A DNA stretch of 64,000 nucleotides from an uncultured Eubacteriales bacterium (GCA_958352815.1 CATWQA010000002.1:1-64000), one strand, 5' to 3'. Counted from the stretch's first letter, positions 17,123 to 25,431 are shown. The notes: generated by a model from the sequence alone, not told the origin. Made by a program: numbers and translations.

Positions 17123-18190
17123 CTAAGCCTCGTAATTTTCCATTGCATAGCCGATAAGCCTGTCAAGCAGCTCAAAATTGTCCACGCCGCTCTTTTCCCA
17201 CATCATTGGATACATACTGATAGAGGTAAAGCCGGGCAGAGTGTTAATCTCGTTAAGCCTAACCGCGCCCGTTGCCTTATCCACAAAGAAGTCCACCCTT
17301 GAGAGCCCGCGGCACTCGCAAATCTTATAAGCTCTTAAGGCGTAATCCTTCAGCTTTTCTTCAACTTCCTTTTCCACCTTGGCGGGAATTGTGACAACAG
17401 AGGCGCTGTCAACATACTTGGCGTCAAAATCGTAGAACTCGTTTGCCGGGGCAATCTCCCCTATGTTCTCGGCAACGGCAGGGTCAAGGTTGCCTATAAC
17501 GGCGCTCTCCACCTCTGTCGCCTTGACGAACTCCTCAATAAGCACCTTGTAGTCATGCTCAAACGCCAGCCTTATGCCGTCCTCCAGCTCCTGCCTGTTG
17601 TGCGCTTTGCTTATGCCCACGGAGGAGCCTGCGTTGGAGGGCTTAATAAAGCAGGGATAGCCCAGCTTGCTCTCGATTTGCTCAAGGTCAATCTTATCCC
17701 CGACTTTAAGGCTAACCCAATCCGCCTGGGGTATGCCCGCCTCCTTGAACAGTATTTTCGCAACGCACTTGTCCATGCACACAGAGCTGCCCAAAACACC
17801 TGAGCCCACATAGGGTATGCCCGCAATCTCAAACAAGCCCTGAATTGTTCCGTCCTCGCCGTTCTTACCGTGGAGGGCGGGGATTGCCACGTCAATATTT
17901 ATCTTTTCTACGGTGCCGTCGCCGCGGAAGCGGATAATTCCCTTATCATTTCTTGAGGGGGAGATTATCGCCCTGTCAAACATACTAACGTTGTCGTCCC
18001 CGGCATACCCCTTGACGTCCTCAATGGGCTTGTCAAAGTACATCCAGTTTCCCGACTTGTCAATAAAAATCTTATGTATGTTATACTTGTCAGTGTTAAG
18101 AGAGTTGACTATCGTCACAACAGAGAGCTTGCTGATTTCGTGCTCACTGGACACGCCGCCGAAAACAACGCATACATTTAATTTTCCCAT
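17123..18190 (-). CDS. ddl: D-alanine--D-alanine ligase
   Basis: ATP-grasp enzyme joining two D-alanines for the peptidoglycan stem. 355 residues. FGGVSSEHEISKLS opens the protein and ALHGKNGEDGTIQGLFEIAGIPYVG marks the first domain. CFIKPSNAGSSVGISK lies in the ATP-grasp core and RVDFFVDKATGAVRLNEINTLPGFTSISMYP is the active-site end. The loop has a D-Ala-type rather than D-Lac-type pattern as far as can be judged. First gene of the ddl-murI-DUF1934-argS run. Confidence 0.95.
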   Translation of the reverse strand: MGKLNVCVVFGGVSSEHEISKLSVVTIVNSLNTDKYNIHKIFIDKSGNWMYFDKPIEDVKGYAGDDNVSMFDRAIISPSRNDKGIIRFRGDGTVEKINIDVAIPALHGKNGEDGTIQGLFEIAGIPYVGSGVLGSSVCMDKCVAKILFKEAGIPQADWVSLKVGDKIDLEQIESKLGYPCFIKPSNAGSSVGISKAHNRQELEDGIRLAFEHDYKVLIEEFVKATEVESAVIGNLDPAVAENIGEIAPANEFYDFDAKYVDSASVVTIPAKVEKEVEEKLKDYALRAYKICECRGLSRVDFFVDKATGAVRLNEINTLPGFTSISMYPMMWEKSGVDNFELLDRLIGYAMENYEA

Positions 18191-18238
18191 AAGATAAACC
18201 TCGCATTCAAAATTTATTGCCTATTACACTAACTACTT

Positions 18239-18266
18239 ATTCTATCATATTTTAAGATTAATTCAA
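18239..18266 (-). promoter_or_regulatory. sigma-A promoter of ddl
   Basis: TTGAAT (18266-18261), 16-bp spacer, TAGAAT (18244-18239), divergent from spoIIR. Confidence 0.7.
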
Positions 18267-18337
18267 TAGGTATATTCTCTAAAATTGTGTTAAAAATCTA
18301 TAACAAGATATTGATTTAGTAAATCGGGAGGTAAATT

Positions 18338-18967
18338 ATGCCGAAAATTAACTTTATCAGGGTTTTGGGAGTTGTCTGCGCAGTCACTCTTGCCGCCGCC
18401 ACGCTTTTGTCCTACGTTCATCTCCAGACAGAACACATTGAGGACAGCGTGCTGCGGCTGCACATTGTGGCAAACAGCAATTCGGAGGAGGATCAGAGCC
18501 TAAAGCTGAAAATCAGGGACGAGGTCATAGACAGGTGCGGATTTCTGTTCAGGAACTGCCAAACGGCGGAGCAGTCCGTAAAGACCGCCCATGACAACAT
18601 CGGCTTTATCACCTATGTGGCAAGAGAAGCAATTGCGGCGAACGGGTACGACTACCCCGTGACCTGCTCGGTGGAGCAATGCGGCTTTCCCACTAAGTAT
18701 TACGAGAGCAAAAACGGCGGGGTTATTGCCCTGCCCCGAGGGGAATACAACGCGGTCAACATAAAAATCGGAGAAGCGGACGGTCAAAACTGGTGGTGCG
18801 TTATGTACCCGCCTCTGTGCTTTGTGGACGGCGTGGTCTCCGCCTCCGATGAGGCGGACAGCGCCCTCCGCTCATCCCTAACAGCCTCGGAATACAAGCT
18901 GATTACCGACGGCAGTTCCCCCTCTGTTCAGGTAAAATTCAAGATTGCGGAAATGCTCGGAAAATAA
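18338..18967 (+). CDS. spoIIR: stage II sporulation protein R
   Basis: Forespore-made signal that triggers SpoIIGA to process pro-sigma-E in the mother cell. 209 residues with an N-terminal membrane/signal segment (about 7-26) and the family core RLHIVANSNSEEDQSLKLKIRDEV. VTCSVEQCGFPTKYYE and NWWCVMYPPLCFVDG follow. ATG 18338 follows GGGAGG. In relatives it is under sigma-F; I could not find a convincing sigma-F promoter in the 150-bp divergent region. Confidence 0.94.
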   Translation: MPKINFIRVLGVVCAVTLAAATLLSYVHLQTEHIEDSVLRLHIVANSNSEEDQSLKLKIRDEVIDRCGFLFRNCQTAEQSVKTAHDNIGFITYVAREAIAANGYDYPVTCSVEQCGFPTKYYESKNGGVIALPRGEYNAVNIKIGEADGQNWWCVMYPPLCFVDGVVSASDEADSALRSSLTASEYKLITDGSSPSVQVKFKIAEMLGK

Positions 18968-19003
18968 ATTTTGCAAAAATTTTAAAATTTTTCAAAAAAA
19001 CTC

Positions 19004-19032
19004 TTGCATTATGGAAAATATAGTGTTATAAT
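19004..19032 (+). promoter_or_regulatory. sigma-A promoter of rpsT
   Basis: TTGCAT (19004-19009), 17-bp spacer, TATAAT (19027-19032). Confidence 0.88.
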
Positions 19033-19082
19033 GTGAAAGCTGTTGTAAAAAATCAAATCGCAATTTGTTTGGAGGTGAAATT

Positions 19083-19343
19083 ATGCCTAACATTAAATCA
19101 GCAAAAAAGAGAGTTAAGGTTACTGCAGCAAAGACTCTCAGAAATAAGATGAACAAGTCTCAGCTGAAGACAGCCATCAAGAAGTTTGAACAATCCTTAA
19201 AGCAGGGTAAGGCAGCTGCCTCCGATGCATATAAGGAAGTTGTTAAAAAGACAGATCAGGCTGTTGCAAAGGGTATTCTGCATAAGAACACCGCTGCTCG
19301 CAGAAAGAGCCAGTATGCAAACATGCTTAACAAATTGTCATAA
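19083..19343 (+). CDS. rpsT: 30S ribosomal protein S20
   Basis: 86-residue basic protein that binds 16S rRNA early in 30S assembly. MPNIKSAKKRVKVTAAKTLRN at the start and GILHKNTAARRKSQYANMLN at the end are typical. ATG 19083 follows TTGGAGGTG; six codons of open frame upstream are not used. In related genomes rpsT precedes gpr, but here gpr lies on the opposite strand about 5 kb away. Confidence 0.97.
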   Translation: MPNIKSAKKRVKVTAAKTLRNKMNKSQLKTAIKKFEQSLKQGKAAASDAYKEVVKKTDQAVAKGILHKNTAARRKSQYANMLNKLS

Positions 19344-19404
19344 TTAAAATTGAATTCATGGTTGCTTATGCAACGTCTAACGCTTGAAGTCAAAAATTCT
19401 ACTC

Positions 19405-19433
19405 AAAAAAGGAGCGATAATGCTCCTTTTTTT
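19405..19433 (+). terminator. terminator of rpsT
   Basis: AAAAAAGGAGC, 6-nt loop, GCTCCTTTTTTT. Confidence 0.92.
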
Positions 19434-19575
19434 AATTCTCATATAAATTACTGCACCACAGGTGCAGGGCTCCCGAAAAACCGATAGGTTTTTTGGGAAA
19501 GAGGAGGGATGACGCAGCGTGGTGACTGATTTTTGGCTATGCAAAAATCGGAACAAAACGTAGTCTATCCCGACG

Positions 19576-19630
19576 AGGGGCAACGCCCCAATCGGTTTCC
19601 CCGAAGGGGAAAATCGATGGCGCTCGGGGC
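19576..19630 (+). repeat. A-family repeat, copy 3 (partial, next to a D copy)
   Basis: GGGGCAACGCCCC and the TTTCCCC/GGGGAAA hairpin are present. The third hairpin is replaced by diverged GC-rich sequence leading into the D copy at 19641. AGGGCGGGC sequence resumes after D (about 19741), so this A copy may also have been split. Confidence 0.65.
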
Positions 19631-19640
19631 GGTCGCGGCT

Positions 19641-19731
19641 GTGACCCCACTTCAAAGAAGTGGGATGGCTTACCGTATTCCGATTTATACAAGGTGTGCA
19701 ATGTCAATAACAGCCCTTAGTTGTTGCTGAC
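19641..19731 (+). repeat. D-family 91-bp element, copy 2
   Basis: GTGACC start and GTTGTTGCTGAC end. The hairpin arms are CCCACTTC/GAAGTGGG: the second pair is C-G where most copies have A-T, and both sides changed together. Confidence 0.8.
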
Positions 19732-19802
19732 AGAGCGCAACAGGGCGGGCGATCGGCTCACCGACATGAGAATATAAATTAACAGGTACTTTAAATTCAA
19801 GA

Positions 19803-19903
19803 AAATCCCAAATCCGCATAATATGATATTTACTGTTAATATGGCAAGCGGGGCGTCTGGGAAGCCGCCCCCTACAACCTGAACGGTTACATATATACCA
19901 ATC
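19803..19903 (-). repeat. C-family repeat, copy 3, with long flanking homology
   Basis: The 28-bp C core lies at 19848-19875. About 45 bp before it (AAAATCCCAAATCCGCATAA, then TTTACTGTTAATATG) and about 25 bp after it (ACCTGAACGGTTACATAT) are shared with 45392-45484, so the real repeat unit is near 100 bp. Confidence 0.75.
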
Positions 19904-19923
19904 TATTTACAAAATACGCCGCA

Positions 19924-19962
19924 GCTCGGCAATTGATTTCAAAGGCAAAGCCTTTATCAAAA
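19924..19962. repeat. E-family element, truncated copy
   Basis: GCTCGGCAAT, then TTTCAAAGGCAAAGCC and TTTATCAAAAT: one end of the E element, without its other terminal repeat. Confidence 0.7.
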
Positions 19963-19991
19963 TATTCTCAGATATATCTTTGTCTACAGAC

Positions 19992-20018
19992 TGAAAGGAG
20001 CCACAACGGCTCATTTCA
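19992..20018 (-). terminator. possible terminator of hemW
   Basis: TGAAATGAGCC/GGCTCCTTTCA stem with a 5-nt loop, overlapping the hemW stop codon. The following T-run is weak. Confidence 0.45.
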
Positions 20019-21149
20019 CAAAATAAAATCCGACATGATTATATTCGACACATAGGCAAACTCCGGCTTTATCATTATTCTGTCACCACAGTCCGCCAGT
20101 GTCTTTGTTATCCTAATATGCTTATTTAATGGCTCAGCAAAAACCTGCTCCATGTCCGCCCCAAACCTGTCCTTAAACTCGTTCTTTGACACTCCCTCAT
20201 CAAGCCTAAGCCCTAAAAACATAAATTCGCACATAAAATCAAGCTCGGAGCCGACCTCGGCTTGCCCGTCCGCCCTACCCCTTTGGGAGACAGCGACAAT
20301 GTATTCCTTAACACCCCGCTCATTTGAAAACCGTCTGCCGCCAATGCAGGAATACGCCCCGGCGCCAAAGCCCACGTAGTCCTCACACTTCCAGTACAGC
20401 AGGTTATGATGTGACTTATAGCCGGGCTTTGCAAAGTTTGAAATTTCATACCGCTCATAGCCCTTTGCCGCCAAAAACTCCACCGCCCTGTCGTACATAT
20501 CTCGGTTTCGGTCATCGTCCGGAACGGTCAGCTCTCCCCTTTGGTGCATTTTGTAAAAGGGAGTTCCCTCCTCGATTTTTAAGGAGTATGCCGAAATATG
20601 CTCCGGGCTCAGCTCAACCGCCTTTTTCAGAGTATCAAGCCAGATTTCCTCCGTCTGCCCGGGCAGCCCGAACATCAGGTCAAGGGATATATTGTCAAAC
20701 CCCGCCTTTCTTCCGCTTTGAAAGCAGTCCATAAAATCACTGTAGCTGTGTATTCTGCCCAGAGCCTTTAAAATTCTGTCGTCCGCAGATTGAAGCCCTA
20801 TGCTCAGGCGGTTTATCCCCGCCTCTCTCAGAGCTTTCAGCTTATCAAGCCCAGCCGTCCCCGGATTGCACTCTATTGTGACCTCCGCCTCTTTCTCTAA
20901 CACGAAGGAGCTCCTGACCGTCTCCATAATTCGGCAAATTAATTCCTCCTCAATAAAAGTGGGGGTTCCGCCGCCGATATATACCGTGCTTAGAGGCGTG
21001 TCGGGGTTGCGCCTGCCGTAGGCGGCAATCTCCTCTGTCAGAGCGGAAACATACGAATAACTCATATCCGCCATTCCCGAATATGAGTTAAAGTCACAGT
21101 ATTTACATTTCTGTTTGCAGAATGGTATGTGAATATATGCGCCTGTCAT
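20016..21149 (-). CDS. hemW: HemW-type radical SAM protein (heme chaperone)
   Basis: 377-residue radical SAM protein with HIPFCKQKCKYCDF near the N-terminus; C11, C15 and C18 bind the 4Fe-4S cluster. TVYIGGGTPTFIEEEL, ECNPGTAGLDKLKALREAGINRLSIGLQS and DLMFGLPGQTEE follow, then a C-terminal HemN-like domain. HemW binds heme and is thought to deliver it; older annotations call it coproporphyrinogen III oxidase, but it is not the authentic HemN. It lies 8 bp after lepA, the common lepA-hemW pair. Confidence 0.93.
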   Translation of the reverse strand: MTGAYIHIPFCKQKCKYCDFNSYSGMADMSYSYVSALTEEIAAYGRRNPDTPLSTVYIGGGTPTFIEEELICRIMETVRSSFVLEKEAEVTIECNPGTAGLDKLKALREAGINRLSIGLQSADDRILKALGRIHSYSDFMDCFQSGRKAGFDNISLDLMFGLPGQTEEIWLDTLKKAVELSPEHISAYSLKIEEGTPFYKMHQRGELTVPDDDRNRDMYDRAVEFLAAKGYERYEISNFAKPGYKSHHNLLYWKCEDYVGFGAGAYSCIGGRRFSNERGVKEYIVAVSQRGRADGQAEVGSELDFMCEFMFLGLRLDEGVSKNEFKDRFGADMEQVFAEPLNKHIRITKTLADCGDRIMIKPEFAYVSNIIMSDFIL

Positions 21150-21157
21150 AGCTTTCC

Positions 21158-22963
21158 CTAATCGTCCAGCTTGAGCACGGACATAAACGCCTCCTGGGGC
21201 ACCTCCACGCTTCCAACCTGACGCATACGCTTCTTACCCTCTTTCTGCTTCTCCAAAAGCTTCCGCTTTCTGCTTATATCACCGCCGTAGCACTTGGCAA
21301 GCACGTCCTTACGCATTGCCTTAACCGTCTCTCTGGCGATAATCTTTCCGCCAACCGCTGCCTGAATGGGCACCTCAAACAGCTGCCTGGGAATAACCTC
21401 CTTCAGCTTCTCCGCCATCTTCCTGCCTCGGGAGTATGCTCTGTCCTTGTGCACAATAAAGGACAGGGCGTCTACCATCTCGCCGTTTAAAAGCATATCC
21501 AGCTTAACCAAATCAGACTTGCTGTACTTCTCAAATTCATAGTCAAAGGAAGCATAGCCCCGCGTTCTGGACTTCAGAGCGTCAAAAAAGTCATAAATTA
21601 TCTCGTTGAGGGGCAGCAGGTAGTTGAGCTGAACTCTGTTCTCGTCTAAGTACTCCATATCCACATAGGTTCCCCGCCTGTCCTGGCACAGCTCCATTAT
21701 GCTGCCCACATACTCCTTGGGAGACAGTATGGCAGCCCTGACAATAGGCTCCTCCATATAGTCTATCTCTGAGGGCTCCGGCAGGTTGGTGGGGTTGTCT
21801 ATAGTAACAACCGTACCGTCGGTTTTAATAACCTTGTATTCAACTGAGGGAGCGGTTGTCACCAAATCTAAGTTGAACTCACGCTCCAGCCGTTCCTGTA
21901 TAATCTCCATGTGCAAAAGCCCCAAAAATCCGCACCTGAACCCGAAGCCCAGAGCGATTGAGGTCTCAGCCTCAAAGTTGAGAGCCGCGTCGTTCAGCTT
22001 GAGCTTTTCGAGAGCCTCCCGCAGGTCGTCATAACGGGCTCCGTCCGCAGGATATATACCGCTGTACACCATGGACTTTACCTCTTTATAGCCGGGCAGG
22101 GGCTCCGCCGCGCTGTTTGAAGCCGTTGTCACCGTATCGCCCACGTGAACGTCCTGAACGTTCTTAATGCTGGCGGTGATAAAACCAACCTCTCCGGCTA
22201 AAATCTCATCTGAGGGAACCATGCCGTTGGGGTGGAGATAACCCACGTCAACCACGTCAAATTCGCTTCCCGTTGCCATCATTTTTATTCTCTGGCCGGG
22301 CTTCAGGCTGCCGTCAACAATTCTGCAATATACAATAACGCCCTTGTATGCGTCATAGTAGGAGTCGAAAATAAGCGCCTTTAAGGGAGCGTCCTCGTCA
22401 CCCTCCGGCGGGGGAATAAGCTCCACAATCTTTTCCAGAACCGCTTCTATGTTTATGCCGTTCTTTGCAGAAATCAAGGGCGCATTCTCCCCGTCAATTC
22501 CGATTACGTCCTCAATCTCCTGCTTAACTTCGTCAGGTCTTGCGCTGGGCAGGTCTATCTTGTTTATAACGGGAACAATCTCCAAATCGTGCTCCAGAGC
22601 AAGATAGGTGTTCGCCAAGGTCTGAGCTTCAATGCCCTGAGCCGCGTCCACAACCAGAACCGCGCCCTCGCAGGCAGCCAGAGAACGGGAAACCTCGTAG
22701 TTAAAGTCCACGTGCCCCGGGGTGTCAATCAGGTTCAGCTCGTACTCAACGCCGTCCTTTGCCTTGTAAATCAGCTTTACCGCCCGCGCCTTAATGGTAA
22801 TTCCCCGCTCGCGCTCAAGCTCCATATTATCCAAAATCTGCGCCTGCATCTCCCTCTGGGTCAGCGCCCCGGTAAACTCCAAAAGCCTGTCCGCAAGGGT
22901 GCTCTTTCCGTGGTCAATGTGCGCTATGATAGAAAAGTTCCTAATCTTATCTCGGCGATTCAT
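21158..22963 (-). CDS. lepA: elongation factor 4 (LepA)
   Basis: Ribosome-bound GTPase that can back-translocate the ribosome or aid initiation. About 601 residues. G1 AHIDHGKST near the N-terminus, DTPGHVDFNYEV (G3), NKIDLP (G4). The LepA C-terminal domain contains KMAEKLKEVIPRQLFEVPIQAA and GGDISRKRKLLEKQKEGKKRM. ATG 22963 follows TTGGAGG; the codon before it (TTG) is not needed. Confidence 0.98.
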   Translation of the reverse strand: MNRRDKIRNFSIIAHIDHGKSTLADRLLEFTGALTQREMQAQILDNMELERERGITIKARAVKLIYKAKDGVEYELNLIDTPGHVDFNYEVSRSLAACEGAVLVVDAAQGIEAQTLANTYLALEHDLEIVPVINKIDLPSARPDEVKQEIEDVIGIDGENAPLISAKNGINIEAVLEKIVELIPPPEGDEDAPLKALIFDSYYDAYKGVIVYCRIVDGSLKPGQRIKMMATGSEFDVVDVGYLHPNGMVPSDEILAGEVGFITASIKNVQDVHVGDTVTTASNSAAEPLPGYKEVKSMVYSGIYPADGARYDDLREALEKLKLNDAALNFEAETSIALGFGFRCGFLGLLHMEIIQERLEREFNLDLVTTAPSVEYKVIKTDGTVVTIDNPTNLPEPSEIDYMEEPIVRAAILSPKEYVGSIMELCQDRRGTYVDMEYLDENRVQLNYLLPLNEIIYDFFDALKSRTRGYASFDYEFEKYSKSDLVKLDMLLNGEMVDALSFIVHKDRAYSRGRKMAEKLKEVIPRQLFEVPIQAAVGGKIIARETVKAMRKDVLAKCYGGDISRKRKLLEKQKEGKKRMRQVGSVEVPQEAFMSVLKLDD

Positions 22964-22997
22964 CAATATACCTCCAAGTTTAAATCATCCTCGTAAT

Positions 22998-23026
22998 ATT
23001 TTAACACAACACGCCCGGAATAGCAA
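22998..23026 (-). promoter_or_regulatory. sigma-A promoter of lepA-hemW
   Basis: TTGCTA (23026-23021), 17-bp spacer, TAAAAT (23003-22998). Confidence 0.75.
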
Positions 23027-23039
23027 CATTTTTTTCAAA

Positions 23040-23795
23040 TCAAATATAAAGCTCGTTGTTCTTTCTCTCGCTGCACGCCTCTTTTATCGCCGCTGCCACC
23101 ATGCTCACAACCGCCTCATCCACCTTTCTGGCAGACTTTGGACACTTCACCATGCATCGCATACATGAAATGCACTTTTCGCTGTCCGTAACCGTTACGT
23201 CGCTTTTGCTTATGGCTCCTGCGGGACAGTTTTTCGCACACAGACCGCATTTTACGCAATCCTTTGTAGCTTTCGGCACTAAGCCTGAGCCGCCCCTCTT
23301 TTTATACGGACGGTTGCCCGGAATATTAAGCGGGCTTTCCGCCGAAGTATGTAGCTTGTCGCTGATTTGCTTTCCCAGCCTGCGCAGATCCTTTTCGTCC
23401 TCTGCGTCGGGTCTGCCCGCCGCGTATTGGTGGATAATGGAATGCTCCGCAACGGCAGCCACCGCCGCTTCAACCTTAAAGCCTGCCTCCTCCGCCCTGT
23501 CGCTCATTTCAACGAGAGTGTCCTCATAGGCTCTGTTGCCGTAAACGCACACCACAACCGTCTTTGCGTTGTTGCCCTTGATTTCCGACAAACGGTTTAA
23601 AGCAACCTCCGGCGCGCGTCCGCCAAAGGAGGGCATCGCTATGATTGCAATGCTCCCCTCCTCCAAGGAACAGCCCGCAAAATTCGGATCTGACAGGTCT
23701 ATGGCAACAATGTCGCCGCCCGACTCTTCGGCGATTATGTCCGCCGCCTTTTCCGTGCCACCTGTGGGACTGAATATAATCTTGTAAACCTTCAT
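23040..23795 (-). CDS. EFR1-type flavodoxin/ferredoxin fusion
   Basis: 251-residue cytoplasmic redox protein. A flavodoxin-like domain (about 1-150) opens with IIFSPTGGTEKAADIIA, the FMN phosphate loop, and has AIIAMPSFGGRAP. A two-cluster ferredoxin domain follows (about 178-235) with CVKCGLCAKNCP and CISCMRCMVKCP, eight cysteines for two 4Fe-4S clusters. This EFR1 arrangement is common in anaerobic Clostridia; the electron partner is unknown. It stands alone between lepA and gpr. Confidence 0.88.
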   Translation of the reverse strand: MKVYKIIFSPTGGTEKAADIIAEESGGDIVAIDLSDPNFAGCSLEEGSIAIIAMPSFGGRAPEVALNRLSEIKGNNAKTVVVCVYGNRAYEDTLVEMSDRAEEAGFKVEAAVAAVAEHSIIHQYAAGRPDAEDEKDLRRLGKQISDKLHTSAESPLNIPGNRPYKKRGGSGLVPKATKDCVKCGLCAKNCPAGAISKSDVTVTDSEKCISCMRCMVKCPKSARKVDEAVVSMVAAAIKEACSERKNNELYI

Positions 23796-23891
23796 TCTAT
23801 CACCTCATAAATGTATTCAAACTAAATCGGAGCAACGCTCCGTCAGCCACATCTATATTGTAGCATATTGTTTCATATTTATCAATGATTA

Positions 23892-23969
23892 GATTGGGGT
23901 TTGGGGCAACGCCCCAATCGGTTTCCCCGAAGGGGAAAAACCGATACCGCCCGGGTCCGGCGGGCGGAT
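23892..23969 (+). repeat. A-family triple-hairpin repeat, copy 4
   Basis: Full forward copy: GGGGCAACGCCCC, TTTCCCCGAAGGGGAAA and the CCGCCCG/CGGGCGG stem, followed by an F motif (CGCCCCTACGAAATTGG). Confidence 0.8.
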
Positions 23970-24049
23970 ATTATCCGCCCCTACGAAATTGGTGGGTTAA
24001 ATATGAGACAATCCCGTTTGTGTCTACTTTATGGGGTATAGTTTAATCC

Positions 24050-24085
24050 GACGCATTTCTACACTATACACTCTACATTCTACAC
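24050..24085. repeat. G-family heptamer repeat, copy 2
   Basis: GACGCATT and four units TCTACAC, TATACAC, TCTACAT, TCTACAC (24058-24085). The last unit supplies the final base of the gpr TAG stop codon. Confidence 0.85.
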
Positions 24086-25092
24086 TATTTATACCTATCC
24101 ACATCCCTCAGCGTTATCCCCCTATTGACGGCTATATTTATACCGTTGGCAACCACCGAGGAAATATCGTCTATAACCGTGTCCACATCCTTTGGGGCAA
24201 CGATAAAGCTGCCGAACTTAGGTTTTATAACCTCACGGATTAAGTCATATTTTTCGTCTGCCATGTCCCCGATTATTTTTAAAATCTGTCTTGTGGGTTT
24301 ATCCTTTATGGAATTTGCCTTGCCTCGGCTTGCGGCGTCGGTGAGCATATCAAGGGTATCTGCGGCAATGGTGGCGGCGTCCACAACGGTGGGCACGCCT
24401 ATGGCGATAACCGGTACGCCCAGAGTTTCCTTATTAAGTCCCTTACGCTTGTTGCCCACGCCCTCTCCCGGGGTTATGCCCGTGTCGGCAATCTGAATTG
24501 TGGTGTTTACCCTCTCCATTTTTCTGGAGCAGAGAGCGTCAATGGCTATAACCAGCCTAGGCTTAATTTTTTCGGTAATGCCCCTGATTATCTCCCCGGT
24601 CTCTATTCCGGTGAGCCCCAGCACTCCCGGCTCAATCCCGCAGACCGACCGCACTCCCTCTTGGATTTCATCGGGAACATACTCCTTTAGGTGGCGGGTT
24701 ATCATCAATGAGGATATTACCTTGGGTCCCAGAGCGTCGGCAGTAATATTCCTGTTGCCCAGTCCCACCACCAGTACCACGTCATCGTCACTCGTCAGGA
24801 ACTTGTCCGTCAGGCTCTTTATCTCCTCAGCGCAGACGCGGCACATCTCCTCGTAAATTTTCTGCTCACCGTAAAACCTGCCCGGCATCTCTATAGTTAT
24901 ATAGTCGCCCTTTGGCTTTCCCAAGTTTCGCTCTCCCGCCGAGTTCTGAATTTTAACACGGGTCACCTTGATAATCCCCTGCACCGAATATTCGTCCACG
25001 GCTATTCCACTCATTTCGTCTTCTTTTTCCACACTCTCGGAGTACAGTTCCTTTGCCTCCAAAGCCAAATCACATCTTATCTGTTCTGCCAC
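24085..25092 (-). CDS. gpr: GPR endopeptidase (spore germination protease)
   Basis: Degrades small acid-soluble proteins during spore germination; made as a zymogen in the forespore. 335 residues from GTG 25092 after AAGGAGG. The propeptide region and first domain are readable (IRCDLALEAKELY). VVGLGNRNITADALGPKVISSLMITRH and RLVIAIDALCSRKMERVNTTIQIADTGITPGEGVGNKR carry the conserved catalytic-region residues of the A25 family. spoIIP, which usually follows gpr, is not in the window. The gene is flanked by repeats on both sides. Confidence 0.94.
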   Translation of the reverse strand: MAEQIRCDLALEAKELYSESVEKEDEMSGIAVDEYSVQGIIKVTRVKIQNSAGERNLGKPKGDYITIEMPGRFYGEQKIYEEMCRVCAEEIKSLTDKFLTSDDDVVLVVGLGNRNITADALGPKVISSLMITRHLKEYVPDEIQEGVRSVCGIEPGVLGLTGIETGEIIRGITEKIKPRLVIAIDALCSRKMERVNTTIQIADTGITPGEGVGNKRKGLNKETLGVPVIAIGVPTVVDAATIAADTLDMLTDAASRGKANSIKDKPTRQILKIIGDMADEKYDLIREVIKPKFGSFIVAPKDVDTVIDDISSVVANGINIAVNRGITLRDVDRYK

Positions 25093-25151
25093 CTATATAC
25101 CTCCTTAAACATATATATGTATATTTTTGCAAATTTCCCTTGAATATATGC

Positions 25152-25183
25152 AAAAAGGAGACTGCTTTTGCAATCTCCTTTTT
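25152..25183 (-). terminator. terminator-like hairpin between the ABC operon and gpr
   Basis: Minus-strand AAAAAGGAGATTGC/GCAGTCTCCTTTTT with a 4-nt loop. It would end ABC-operon transcripts about 290 bp after the stop codon; the stem is nearly symmetric, so it may act in both directions. Confidence 0.75.
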
Positions 25184-25256
25184 AAAAACCTGTTTGAAAC
25201 TGTGTTTTGATAAAGGCTTATACTGTGGAATTATAATAACTGCAAATCATCAAGCT

Positions 25257-25284
25257 GTAGGGGGCGGCTTCCCAGACGCCCCGC
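25257..25284 (+). repeat. C-family 28-bp repeat, copy 4
   Basis: Intact core, GTAGGGGGCGGCTTCCC then AGACGCCCCGC. An E-end fragment (TTTTGATAAAGGCTT) lies about 40 bp before it. Confidence 0.8.
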
Positions 25285-25326
25285 TAATATGGCAACTGTT
25301 TTCCAAAGTAAACATTGGTATACTAT

Positions 25327-25410
25327 GCCGCTAAAGCGGCGGGGACTGCGCGCCTCACGTGCGGTCTGCGACCGCCTGCCGTGCTTGCAATCCGCCTTTT
25401 GCAAAAGGCA
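25327..25410 (+). repeat. B-family intergenic repeat, copy 4
   Basis: GCCGCTAAAGCGGC, the CGGTC/GACCG hairpin (25362-25366 and 25370-25374), CCTGCCGTGCTTGCAA, and TTTTGCAAAAGGC at the end. Confidence 0.85.
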
Positions 25411-25431
25411 GATAAACGCCTGCGGTGCAAG

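Noticed and set aside
18245..18337. A sigma-F promoter for spoIIR
   Set aside because: A GGTATA is present but no matching -10 sequence at the right distance could be found by eye.
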